A DNA stretch of 64,000 nucleotides, taken from contig OZ316898.1 in assembly GCA_973895155.1 (NCBI GenBank), positions 8,308,001 to 8,372,000 on the forward strand, read 5' to 3'. Within the stretch, counting starts at the first letter, position 1. Each line of letters begins with the position of its first letter. The notes beneath the pieces were generated by a model. The model ran no database searches, was not told the DNA's origin, and saw nothing but the letters and a program-made list of their open reading frames with translations. Position numbers and translations under genes: made by a program. This document shows positions 24,104-36,600 of the stretch, piece by piece. Source of the DNA: Marsupella aquatica (lineage: Eukaryota; Marchantiophyta).

Positions 24104-25186
24104 AACTATAATAAAGGGTTGCCCCTTTTTTTAAAGTGGTCGTTGTTCAAACTTGAAGAGTCTTTTTGAGTGAAAGAAAAAGAAACTGGAAAAAGAAAAA
24201 GGAATAAGAAGCAAGTAATTATGTTTGGTGTGAACACCTTTTCCAAGCAATAAAAGTACAAAGTATTCCCTTTACCCTCCATGTTACACCATGCTCCTCC
24301 CTCTACCATCCATGCTAATCATGCATACAAAGTGCTCCTCCCTCTATCATCCATGCCATACTATGCTCCATGCATAGGAAGTGCTACATCATGAATGAGA
24401 GGAGTTTAATTACAAATATTACCTACTCAATAAAATAGTGCACAATCTAATAAAAAAGACAAGACAACAAAAATAGTGAAAAAGAAGGAAAACTAGGGGG
24501 GGGGGGCAGGGAGGGTATTAAGGTTTAAAAAGCTATAAATGACAAAAACAATTAAAAAATCATTCTCATTTTGTTGTACTTTGGTGGTGGTTGTTGCCTC
24601 TCTTTTTGTCATGACGTCTTTCACTCATCAATTTTTTTAACGCAATGAGATCTTTCTAACAAAGACATCTTTTGCACCACAATATTTTTTCAACTACATC
24701 TTCAGCACAACTTCATCTATTATGCATTGACGTCTTTCGCCGAACGATATCTTTTAGTAAACTACATCTTTCGAGCAACTACAACACTATAAAAGCAATG
24801 ACATATTAATGCAACAACATCTTTTGCACAACGGAGACTTGACAACATACATGACTAAGGACATCACTTTACTTATGGACCATTTTGTACTTACCAACAA
24901 CTTTTCTCTTAATGACATGTTGGGACATCACTTTACTTATGGACCATTTTGTACTTACCAACAACTTTTCTCTTAATGACATGTTGGGCGTAGTGACATC
25001 TTTTGTCTCAACAACATCTTTGGCGACATGGCATCTTTTTTCTTAACAACATCTTGGATGACAAAACATCTTTTCTCTTAACGACATCTTGGGCGTCATG
25101 ACATCTTTTCTCTTAACAACATCTTGGGCATCACGATTTTTTTTTTCTTCACGACATATTTGTGCAATGCCCGGGTATTGAGCTCG
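24104..25186 (-). mobile_element. Unclassified non-autonomous element, copy C (1.1 kb)
   Basis: Same family as A and B. On the minus strand it begins CGAGCTCAATACCCGGGC at 25186, runs through minisatellite units of the aagatgttgttaagagaaaa type (about 24620-25150), and ends with caacgaccacttta, GGGGCAACCC and TTATAGTTT at 24104. A perfect 64-bp direct duplication lies within it (24858-24985). The AT-rich part between 24150 and 24600 resembles neither A nor B. Confidence 0.75.
24858..24985. repeat. Perfect 64-bp tandem duplication
   Basis: Two adjacent identical copies beginning ggacatcactttacttatgg and ending atgacatgttg, inside element C. Identity implies a recent event. Confidence 0.85.
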
Positions 25187-25511
25187 TTGGAAATATAACA
25201 AACACGACAGCCTCATAGACTCACAAGTTACAATAATAACCAAAATATATTAGCTCAGGGGACTGAAAGAGAGATGCGCCATATAGCAGAATGATATTAA
25301 TGTGACTGTGGTTTTCAGGAAGGTAAGTGGTGCTCTAGAATATATAATTGGCAAGAACACCTTTGGAGATTCAATGAATATATAATTGGCAAGAACACCA
25401 TTGGAGATTCAATGACGTTAGCACAACGCAGTGCGTATAAACATTACTAGCAAATGGTGGTTGACCATGTCAATCGAAACGTACTGGGTTCCATGGTACC
25501 AGGTGAAATTT

Positions 25512-26350
25512 GGCTCAGGTAAGAAAAGAAACAGTATTACATGAAAACAATGATTCCTGCACTCGTAAAACTCTGAACACGCTCGTCAGTGACCCTGTTT
25601 AGAAATGCACTCCAAGCATGTTTATCTTTTAAATAAGTTTAATGTGTCTCATGCATCCAGCTGAGAGGTGTGATGGCCCGAACAAGGTACTGAATCAATG
25701 CCCTCAGAAAATATTTAATGTTCAGGCAATATTTCCTTTCTTACAACTCAGAAAAAACACCAGGCATTGTTCATGCCTGGTTGAAGAAGTTCGAATGTGA
25801 TCCCATTGACTTCTGTTCAGATGGGATATATCCTGAACTCACATGAGATCTATGGAAATATGTACTTTGATTAAGATATATTATTTCCCACCCGAGGTCT
25901 CAAAAGGTTGGATGGAGATCCCATCAGAGCTCATGACTCCCACTTTGCCATCATAATTCCTGAGCATAGCAAGGGCTTTCTCAGTACAATAATGGCGTTC
26001 ATCACACCACTTTAAAGATTGAGAGTGATGTAAATTTATATACTAGCTCTGTTCCTCACTATGATCTCAATCATGTACCTGACAAAGTGAGCAGATTTGT
26101 GATTAAACAGCGGCTAGATGAATAAAGGATTCCATTCACAGATTCAAGGCTCAGCTAAGAAAGGAAACAGTATTACCTGAAAACAATGATTCAATTGCAC
26201 CTGTAAAAACCCGAACACACTCATCCATGAACTTGTTCGGAAATGCACTCAAAGAATCTTTTTCTGTTGAATCAATGCAAATGTGTCTCATGAATCCAGC
26301 AGAGAGGAATGACGGCCGAACAATGTACCGTACCAATGCACTCAGAAAAG
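25512..26350 (-). repeat. Duplicated exon-like segment, two copies
   Basis: Copy 25512-25711 and copy 26148-26350 are clearly related over ~200 bp (roughly four of five bases by eye). In the right copy the minus strand is open for over 60 codons (GPFLSALVRYIVRPSFLSAG...) and ends in an exon-like TTTTCAG|GTAATA donor; upstream, AACTCCTAGCAG could be an acceptor. The left copy has in-frame stops. A further scrap lies at 23401-23452. The product is not recognised; a pseudogene family or an exon of a lost neighbouring gene are both possible. Confidence 0.45.
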
Positions 26351-26504
26351 GCCCTTCATACAGCCCCTGCTAGGAGTTGAACATATTCACAAGTTGGTAC
26401 AGCCTGCCCATTTTATCTACATCTCAAACATTCTCCCTTTAAGAGACTGGTCTGTGAAGAGCAGACCTGCACACTTGAGGATGTTGGCATAACAACGTCC
26501 TTGA

Positions 26505-29074
26505 CTACACAGGAACTTTGACTTGAGGAGTTTTTGAGGTTAGCAAAGAAGCTAGGCCTGGGCTCTCCTGTTGTCTTTTTAGATAAGAAGACATATCGTC
26601 CCCTTCCGTCAATCTTAAAGAAGCCGTCGCAGATAATACTGTCAGGACTTTGTCATCTCGGATTTCCAGAACTTCTGGAGCTTTATTGCAACAGCCCTCT
26701 GACATCCCAACGTCCACACGAAGCACTTTATTGTTACACGCGGCATTTACCCCTAGCCTGTCTTGGATGGTATGGCCTACCACCATTCGTTTAGCTCCTG
26801 AGACTTCGCTCAAGGCCTTTTCCAAAATATCACAGTCGCACTTACTCTCATTTTGATTTGAATACTTCCGCAACCACACGAGAGCATCCTTTCCATGAAG
26901 ATAATCGGGGCCAAAAAATTGCTTTCTGCCCAGCATCCACTGCCTGGTTTCCTCATTAATTTTATCCAGACCATGATCAATGTGATTGGGCAGAAGACCT
27001 CCATGGACGAACACAGATCCACCCACAACCAATACTGTAGGATGGGAGGCGAGAAATCTCGACGAAATCGGGCCCCCAGGTCTAAGTGCTGCCATCCTTG
27101 CTTTCAAGCCCTCGGAGAAATCCTGGGGAATGTTCTTAAAAAAATCGTACGGTTTCTCTAGCCCATGACACCTCTCCTTGAGAACGTTGCCCATCTTGTA
27201 CCTACGTCACATTGCAAGATTTGTCAGAGGTTCCTACAAATAAATAGACCATACCAGGAAATGCATAACTAATGGTTTGTATCTTGCATATGTGAGCAAA
27301 GGAGTAACCTTTATGCTTTTATACAGTCAGCCATTAGCATATTGATCGCCTGATTAACCTGCCTGTCCCTACAAATAGAGTCGGAAAAAACCAGCAACAA
27401 GTCAGCTATTAATACCAGTCAGCCCAGCGTTGAAATTCATCCACTCCTTCGGGACTTGCACAACGGAAGTCACCCTCCATATTCATAATTTCATGGTTCC
27501 CATTCATGATATGCACATCACCTCCTTCTTTCCGGGCCTCTCCTTTCAGTTTCTCCAACAGATAGAAGATTTTGATCTCATCACCTCCCCTGTCGAGTAT
27601 GTCTCCAACCTAGACATTACGGAATACACAGAGCAGACAACTATCAAGCATTGACCAACATTGTGATTGCAAACAACATCTTAAGTGTCCTCCAGGTCCT
27701 GAGAACAAGTAGCCAAATGGGCTCATTCATCATTACCATACTTTTTCTGATCAAGGGCGTCATGAGGAAAAACTTGTTCATGGAGCAAAGCAACTCACTC
27801 AATAGGGTGCACCCCTAGTGCTCGTCCTGCAGAATTACCTCTACTTCTATCACAATTCTTCACCAATCGCCAGAATAGGGAAATGTGGAGGTGGTCCTCA
27901 TGAAAATTGTATACCACAGTCAAAAAGTCTTTGTCTGGTTAAACTTACTTTCAACAGAAATCGGTGACCATTTGTTTGTCCCAATATCTGCAGTCCTTTG
28001 GCGAAAAGGCTACATGCAGGGAATCTTGTAATTTCTATGAAAAAAAATTCGAACTCTAGTTTCTGCTGTTAATGTTATCATATGAATGTCGTAAGCGTCA
28101 ATCATTTAGAGCTTCGACCTCGACTACCTCAAAATTTGTTATGCTGCATTCTTATAATCTGCCGTAGCTAATTGTTGGAGTGACACCGAACGAAGGTTAG
28201 GGTTTCAACTAGAGCAGTTCAGTCGAATAATCTCTTTTATACTTGATGAGTGCTTCAACCGTCCATATTCTCTACGAATACAACCGAGACACGGCCAGAA
28301 TTCTCTTCCAAGCTGAACTAGGGATCGGTTAAAATTGCGCCCTTGATTCATTACTAGCGCTACTGTAAACCATCGCCTTTACATCTAAGCAAGGATCTAA
28401 AGTTTGCTGGCTAGGTCTACAGATATGATTATTAGGGCAATTAATGGCGCAAAGTTTGTCTAGTGCATACCTTTCCTGTTGATGTCTAGAAGCCGCAGGG
28501 TAATTGGGTGGGCACACTTTAGAGCAACAGCAATCTCCTGGAACCAGCGCCAAGTGTACTCCAAGGCATCCTAAACCATCAGACCAGCTCTACGTCTATC
28601 CAAACTCAAACACCGCTGGGCTGGCAATAGCAGCCCAACAAAGAAACAGCCCGAGCAGAAGGTCAACACTACACTCACCTGCACGACCACCGTCTTCCCT
28701 CCAATCCATCTGTTCTCCTCGTCCATAACTTTGGCAATTTGCAACGCTTCCTTTGCTTTGCCAAGGTCTCCATGAATGTCTCCAATAGCGATGAGGCGTT
28801 CTGGCGCCGGAATCCTGGTGGGTAAAGGCGATCTGTCCTGTCCATTCTCGTCACCTACGAGCCCAATTGGAAGGCCGTCAGGTCCCTCTGACCTCAGTTC
28901 CTCCCCCTTGGAACTGTTCCAGGGTTTTTCGCTGGGCGGCCTGTTGTGGCCAAGGAACTGCCCTCCGACTGCAAAGTCAACAAAGGAGTCGACAAATGCA
29001 GACACCAGAGAAGGAACTGCCGAGCACTGCTTGTCGTTGTTGTTCTTCGTCACTCTCAGATCCACACCCGGCAT
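26505..29074 (-). CDS. SLP2: Shewanella-like protein phosphatase, SLP2 type
   Basis: A serine/threonine phosphatase of the PPP family, bacterial-like branch; the Arabidopsis SLP2 enzyme is mitochondrial. Three exons: 29074-28679, 27609-27416 and 27201-26505. Junctions keep phase and all introns are GT-AG. The product is 428 residues. Metal and catalytic motifs are complete: GDIHGD (98-103), GDILDRGG (134-141), GNHE (169-172), VFVHGG (His263) and VVGHT (His340). The N-terminal VPSLVSAFVDSFVDFAVGG block is characteristic of SLP2 rather than the plastid SLP1. Between it and the catalytic core is a ~45-residue polar linker, longer than in the Arabidopsis protein as I recall it. The start at 29074 is the first methionine before the conserved block. 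Intron 1 (27610-28678) is 1.07 kb. Complete, with no break seen. Confidence 0.88.
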
Positions 29075-32000
29075 TTTGACTGACAAAGCTGCTGCCCACC
29101 CACCCACACACGCACCCACTCCAATTGAGGGACTTAATTTGGTTCTCACTGCCAGAGGCCCCACATGCTGATCTTTCAGCACTTCACGCAGCTCCCGAAC
29201 CCATCTCCGCCCTACAGACAGCACAAACGGCACATTCCAACACAATCCTGGAGATCAAAATCCTCCATGCACAGAGATCTGCGCCCCTTCGAAGCCAACA
29301 ACACCGGATGCAGAAATCACAGATTGCCAACAAATGAAGAGAAAGAAGTCAGGACGAAAGCATACACTTGTTCAACTACCACAAACGCTCATCACAGTCA
29401 GAAAAAACCTACAGGACATGATCTCTAGGCAAAATCAGCAGAATCATGTCACTGGCTGAGCTCAGCTCTACGAATCTTGAGTTGGAGGCAGGGAGGACAC
29501 AGAAGAAAGGGCTTAATTGTCACCTCTATGACCCCGGAACGCAAACCTCTTGCAGGGCGGAGGGATGAAGGGAGTTGTTGATGGCGGAATTGGAGAAATC
29601 GTGTACATGAGGAGATTGCGATGTGGAGTGACTTATATATGTGAGATCCCTGTATCGCCACTTTTTTGAGTAATCAGATACGTTATCATTATTTTTTGGT
29701 GTAATTCCTTGGATTGTATTTTTTGTTATATAAACTAAGGAACTTAAAGTATATATAAAGCATATATCACAGTGCCCAAGGGCAAAAAATTCCGGGAGAC
29801 ATGATCCCAAAGGCAAAGCAACACAATGAATGAACTTAAAAAGCACACACACACACACATTTGTTGGGACTACCAGGATGTGACACTGTAAAAAGAATCT
29901 CCAATTACACCTAACAAATGTATTACCATCTTTCATTAAGGGAAGGAAACCCTGCTTAGACTTTATGGTTGAGTTAGATGGTCACTGGATCCTTTCAGGG
30001 AGGAAAAAGTGGACTGACTATAGGAAGAATCACCCAAAAACTGTCTGGTCCAGGTCATTTGGGAGTACAATCAAAAAGTGTGTTACCCGAGCTCCAAGGT
30101 TGTGTCTATCTGGGTTGTGTGTGTCCATCCGGGCTTTCTTCGAAATGTGTGTGTCCTTGAGGGCTTTAAGTTCATAAACTAAGGCCATCCATTTTTTCTT
30201 TGTATAATATATTGTCTAGAAATAGAATTAAGCATGAAAACCTCACGAGAATGTTGGGAAAACCAGATACACAATACACATGAGAGAAAAGTGAAAAGCA
30301 TGCACCAATACGCAAGATCCGTGCTTCAGCTTAGTAAAAGTTACCTCCATGGAATGTTAGAAATTTATTAAGCTTTGGTCACCATGGTCACACCAAGCCT
30401 CCAAGTGCAAGCTCTTCAATAATGCTCCACCTAGCACCTATCTTGCTCACTGCTTCCCTATATGCTAGGAACTAGAGTCGCAGCTAACCTCCCTGAAGCC
30501 CCTATATGCTAGGAACTAGAGTTGCAGCTAACCTCCATGAAGACATAGCCGTGATTAGCCTAAGGACAGAGAAGGGGGCAACAAGAAGCCCAGAAAAGGT
30601 GCACAGGTAAAGGACACAATGCACTACAGGGCCAGAAAGACAACAGAAAACCCACCTAAAGGACAAGAAGTATGCACCTCACAGGGATGACCTACCAGCG
30701 CCAGAGGCACCAAAACCAGCCCACAAGCTAAGAGAGAGGGGGGGGGGGGGGGGGGGAGGGGGCGGGGCGGGTTGGGAAGCACCACCAAGGAGGCCAGCTA
30801 GAAGGGTGTAGTCTAATTAATGCATTGCCACCTTAATTGAACGCTAGTCAAGTACAGTAAAAGTAATTCTCAGTAGTTAGACTGATCCAATGGTGCCAAG
30901 GTTTTCATCATTGAATGGTTGTCACTAGGTGTCAAAGTTACCCTCAACACTCTCTCTCACCCTTGATCAGGGGGGACCAGGGAGTGGGCCAGCCAACCAG
31001 GAGGGGGCAGAACAGGAGCAGAGTAAAACTGTCTGGAAAGGTTTTTGCACTTATTAGGCTAGAGGACATGGACTACCATCCAATGGTGAAACCTAACCAG
31101 TTATAATAGTGTCAGATTGTTTCAAGGTGACTACAGTAGTTTGCTTAAAATGACCAAATTAAAAAAATTATTGATGTTGAGTTAACCCAAGGCGGGTGTT
31201 GTGACCCATCTCATAGTACAAACCCCTGGGTTAAGTTTGGCTGTAATCTGGGTTTTGGTCAGGGTTGCCACGTAAACTTCCTAAAGTGGCTGACCCAAAC
31301 TAAATTGTGAAACAGTTAGTTTGAGATGCCTTAACAAAAGGGAGAACATAAAGGACAAACCCCAGGAAAACTAAAAGCCAAAAAAGCAAAGAGCCCTTTT
31401 AAACAGTGAAGGAACTAATGCCATACTACTGAGGAGACATTTACTTGATGAACCCCCAAAATGCAAAGTGTTTCTCAATGGACCCATGACTGATCCAGAC
31501 CGTTGATAGATCTCAAATCAATGTACCCGAAAGCTCATGGGGCCTCATGGGGTCATATCCATCATGGAATGAGGAGGGGTAAATTTTATTAGAGTAATTT
31601 TTATTATGTTAATATGAAAATGTGTACTTAGGGCTTGCATTTTTTCTAGGTCTCCTCCTCTTCTAGTTTCCTTGCAGGTGAAAAACAAAACTTATCTTAA
31701 TACTCATAATCTTCAAGTTATAAGCCCAAAACTCCCATGGACCAGCAAAGTGTGGTTCATGGGAACACTCTGTCCAACATGGAGGTCTATCCGGGCTTCA
31801 CTTTCTGAATTATTTGCTGAAATGAAAAATCATTAATGTTTTGCAGAGTAAGTGCTTCAAAAGGGATGGTGCTATGGTGCTGTGCTGGACTGTAGAACCG
31901 TTGATGGAAGGTGACAAGTTTACACTGTGGAGGTTGGTAAGATCATTTCAAACCACTTTGATGAGCCCAGGCAGAGCCAAATTGGTAGGACAGGACAGGA

Positions 32001-33656
32001 GAGGAGATATTGCAACTTGAATTTGGGTCTTGAAAACATTTTGGAAACAAAAAGGGGTCAAAAGGTGTCATGCTCCTTTGGGGTTGCATAGTTCATGGGC
32101 TCAACATTTTGAAAACAAGAAGGGTGTCAATCAAAGTCAATGAATGTCAAAGTCAAAGTAAAAAGGGGGGAAAAACAGTCAATGAATGATGGTGTAAAAG
32201 GTATCCTGGTCCTTAGGGATTGCATGGTTGAAGGCTTTGTCCATATGAGTGACTTTTGTCCCTTCATCAGAAACCAGGAGAAGTTGCAAGGAGAGAACCT
32301 CAGTCAGCCAAGAGGCGTTAGTGAAAGTGAAGTAAATAATTTTGTTCAATGCTCCTACCATTGTAAGGCCTTTCCACATGAAGCGCCACTGTCCCCAAAG
32401 CAAAACCTAGTAGATGCAGTTACTCAAATGAATAGTTAATGTTCTCCAAAAAGTAAAATCGTGCTTTATTTTGTCCCCCCCAAACCTGGTCGACAATGGT
32501 GGTTTAAATCAAATTCCTTTTAAAACACCACTAGACAAAACCAAGATCCACCAGGTTTCACCCAAACCTGGTGGACAGTGGTGGTTTAGGGTTTAAATTC
32601 TTTTAAATCACCACTAGCCATGATCCACCATAAATCTTACCCTTTTTCTCCAATTGTGGAGCAAAATGGCAAGGAAGAAGAGAAAATTGAATGGAATGTG
32701 AAAAGGGGAGAAGTGTTTGACGCTCCCCCTTTTTATATGGCTAGTGGCGGTTTAAACAAAAATAAGGAGAATCCCGGTTTTGGCTTCACCACGTTTAGTT
32801 GGCCTGGTCCATTTCCTAGGTTTTATTCGTTAATAAAAATTCACTCAACACAAGCTGTCTGGATAGTAAAGTTTCATCCTTCGAATTTCATTTTATGATC
32901 CCCTCCCTACGTATTGAACCTCGTATTAGTTCACTTAAGAGGTGAAAGCACAGGCGAGAAAGATTTGACTACATATAGCACCAACAGCAGGAAAAGACCT
33001 CTCTTTTCCCCTTCGGCACAAAGGAACACAGATCATACAGAGAAGTGTTAGCAATTCCTTGCAATGAAACCCTTGTACATATCCCTCTACTTATAATAAG
33101 AAGTGTAAAAATGACATATAAGACATTGGAGGGCCTTTAAATGTACAAAATCATAGACCAGCATTGCAACTCAGAAGTGTAGGATCTCAACATACGAACA
33201 AACATGCACATGTTCCTATGGCTAGGCAGTTTGGGAGTGAAGAACAAAAAAATGAACCTTCAATAACCAGCTGATTATAACAAGCTTGAGAAACACTTAC
33301 TGGCACATCAACTTATGAGCTCGAACTTTTCAAATACAAGAAATTATTGGATACCCTGGAACTGCTTCAATCAGTTCCTAATGGCTTGGAATGGGGCGCA
33401 TTGCTCACTGGAGAGCCTATTTACTATCATTAACATGACTTCCAATTGTGATACCCTAGATATCAAGAGCCTGAAAGGAAACAATTACGGCGCACATATC
33501 CCAGAGAAAAGCTCCCTTACCTTCCTCTGACTGCACATGAGACGCATCGAATTCTTGTATAACCCCAATGAATTTGGCATTCTAATATTGGTCTAACTAC
33601 ACAACAAACAAATGTATTAAGAAAAAAAACTCTTCGCAGAACTGCAAGCAGAGCAA
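29075..33656. other. Intergenic region between SLP2-like and importin genes
   Basis: No gene recognised. The part next to 29075 should carry the phosphatase promoter and 5' leader; no reliable TATA box was picked. Contains a CA microsatellite (about 29848-29860), a ~50-bp direct duplication (about 30462-30540, cctatatgctaggaactaga), a G19 tract at 30738-30756 followed by G-rich DNA, and an imperfect duplicated segment at about 32470-32640 around aaacctggtggacagtggtgg and aaatcaccactag. Confidence 0.5.
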
Positions 33657-36600
33657 TTAGTGTTGTCTCAACATTGAATCTGGAGCCTTCGCTGCCATTT
33701 CCTTTTCTATCTCTTTACGCCTCTCCTCGGCATGTTGAGCGAGTCCATGAGCCATGGCTTGATGTTGAAAGTCTAAGCAACCAGACAGTGCTTGAAACCT
33801 TGCATGATCCGAGCCAGACATTTCTGAAAATAACAACATAGAGAGACCTCAGAAACAAGCAAGACAAGAACAAAAAGAGTAAGTCAAAGGTAGTGAATGT
33901 ATGCTGACAGGATCTTAAAGTGAGAATCCGACCTTTCATTATGTCCGCGAAGAAAATGAAAGGGTCCACGTTGTCAATGGGCGCTTGAAACTCTTCATCA
34001 TCGGTGAAGTCATCATCATCATCGTCATCCTCATCATGAGGATGAAAGGATTTGGACTGCCATTCAAATTTAATATAGGGGAATTTCAGAAGCATCCTCT
34101 TATTATTCAGTTCAATTCTATCATGCGTCTCTGGTTCTCTCTTGCTAGACTGAAGACTGACTACTACAATCCATCCCAGATGCCGCACTACCTCCTTATG
34201 ATTGCCCCGTTACTATAAATAAACACTCGGAAAGGATGACAAGAAACAAGCATCCCTTCGAAAGTTAGTAAATATATACGAAACATGCCAGGATTCACAC
34301 TGGTATTTTACCTGCGCAGCCAACTTTTGAAGCTTCTGATTATCAACTTCGTCACCGTCATCCTCATCGTCAGCAATCTCCTTGTCCCAGTCATCATCGT
34401 CCCCGGCTCTCCATCCCTCAAGATCCTCATCTTCATCATCTTCTAGCCCTTTTGATGCTTCTGTTGATGTTCAGACACAAAACCCGCACTTGAGTTAGTG
34501 AATATGTGCTTTGCACTCTACCCAAACTATTGGTATTCCCATACGATAAAATTTGACCAAAACTTGTACAAAGAAATCAAAACATGCTTGGCAACGTCTG
34601 ATACGCAACTGCTTTAAGCTCCTAATATCAAGATCTGTTGCTGCCTTAATTGATAGGCCAATATTAAGCAGGCCACGACACAAACCACTATTCACTGTCA
34701 GGGGCATTATGGACACGCTAATAAATACTGGAAACGCTATTGGATGTGGGTGACGTCCCCAGGGCCACTTTCTCTCACCTGTGCGCTGATCCTTGTATGC
34801 AAGAAGAAGCTTAAGAACAGCTTTGAACACCTGATCTAGTCCTGACTGCAACTCATAAGGCATAGCTTCTGTGGGGAGAAGCAGAAGAGATGCCAAACCC
34901 AAAACACATACTTTCTTGTCATGTTCTCTGCGACACAACAGAAGACACCAGTCCGAATTCATTTACGATGGGTATATTTGGAGTGGTCCACATAAAAATT
35001 GCAAGAAACGCTTTTCACCCAACCAACTCTTCAGACTTTTCTAACTTGTAGACCCTGAAACATCTAGGATATAGTTCTAAGGAATCTAAAGAAATGTAAA
35101 ACTCCTCTCTGAACTTCATGCTTGATGTACCCTGCAATACTCTACTAAAACAGCTCAAACTTTCGTAGCTGGTATGGACAGCAGCACTGGCTAAATTCCT
35201 TGTTATCGTCCTCCAAGGTATCATAGGTAATGAAAGTGTCGTGTGCATAGGGCTTCATCTGCTTGCCTTAAGAAATGGGCAGGCTTTCCTGACTTCTTGG
35301 TAGCATAAAGCATCTGAAACCAGACTTGAAATACTTCAGCTGTTACCCCCATCTTCTGTAATATGTTCAGCGCCAAGCCAGCATTATAATAAAATGTATT
35401 CGCAATCTGCAGTAACATCCACGCTTCAAATTAGTACCACAGCAGTAGAGCCTGCGATGGAAGCCAGGTAGTCAACCCATTCCGGCATTCCGAAAATTGG
35501 ACATTTGCATTCCAGAGAAGCTCCTAAGCTTTGGCAATCATAATCCATTACTTCACACATCCTCAAAAGTGCCATTCTAAAATCATGGTAGGATTATGAA
35601 CAATATGTTGAAAGTAAGTATTTACCACTTCTATTAGAAGATCCTTCAAGTAGTTTTTCTTCGTCACCCGGAATCTTTCCAAACTTATCCTGATATATGG
35701 TTCCACCCACTCATCCACCCTACCTCTGCAGTTTTGAAATACTGCCTCAATCAATTTGGGAGCGGGTTCAATATCCCTGTCCTCCAGCTTATCATCTGAC
35801 ATCACCTGTTCAGCAGTAACAATATCACCCTATTAATCATTAAATGTGGCTGCACAGCAACCGGTACAAAAGTATCTGTAGACAGATTAAATGAAACAAG
35901 GCAGTTACCCACAAAACGAGAATAGGAATATCGTCTGAGTACAGACGTAAGTGTACATTGTCTATGGTAACTCACTAACTTAAACTCGCTCCATACTTTG
36001 CCATATTTGATCGAGACAAGGAGGCCAGGATACAATAAGACTGATCTCGTTGCAAACGTAGAATGTTTTGAACAGAAGTAACAATTTACCATATTCTTTT
36101 AAGCAAAAAAAACTTTATAGTAGAAATTGGCTACTTAAAACAAATTACTTTTAACGCTTCACGTGCCCAGAAACGCCACCAAAGTAACGGCTTATATTAC
36201 AACCAGTGAGTGAAAAATACTTTATATCCAGTGTCCAAAAAGGAGAGGAACAAAGCGGCACCAGGGGCCAGACAATGAAAGGACAAGAAGATGCTGGATC
36301 AAAGAGTCACACCGTTGACATCATTGTGAACAAACTCTGCTGATAGTTGGGCTCTTTACAGGTGAGAAAATGCTCCGTACTCCTCGAGATGTAGTTATCT
36401 AGTGGTACAAGAATGTCTGCAGAAACAAGGAACTTCGAGTTAGCTACCTGGCGATTGCAAAGCGAACATGTTCACTCCTTGGCTATGCACTATGAAAGTT
36501 GCTTCCCCGTTGTACGTCAGATCTACCCCTCAATGATAGTCACACAGTTGAAATCACTATGATTCCAACGAAAGGATGTGCAATATTGTCACGACGGAGC

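Noticed and set aside
33715-34188. Separate acidic 157-residue protein
   Set aside because: It overlaps importin exon 21 read through its introns. The acidic run belongs to the importin tail.
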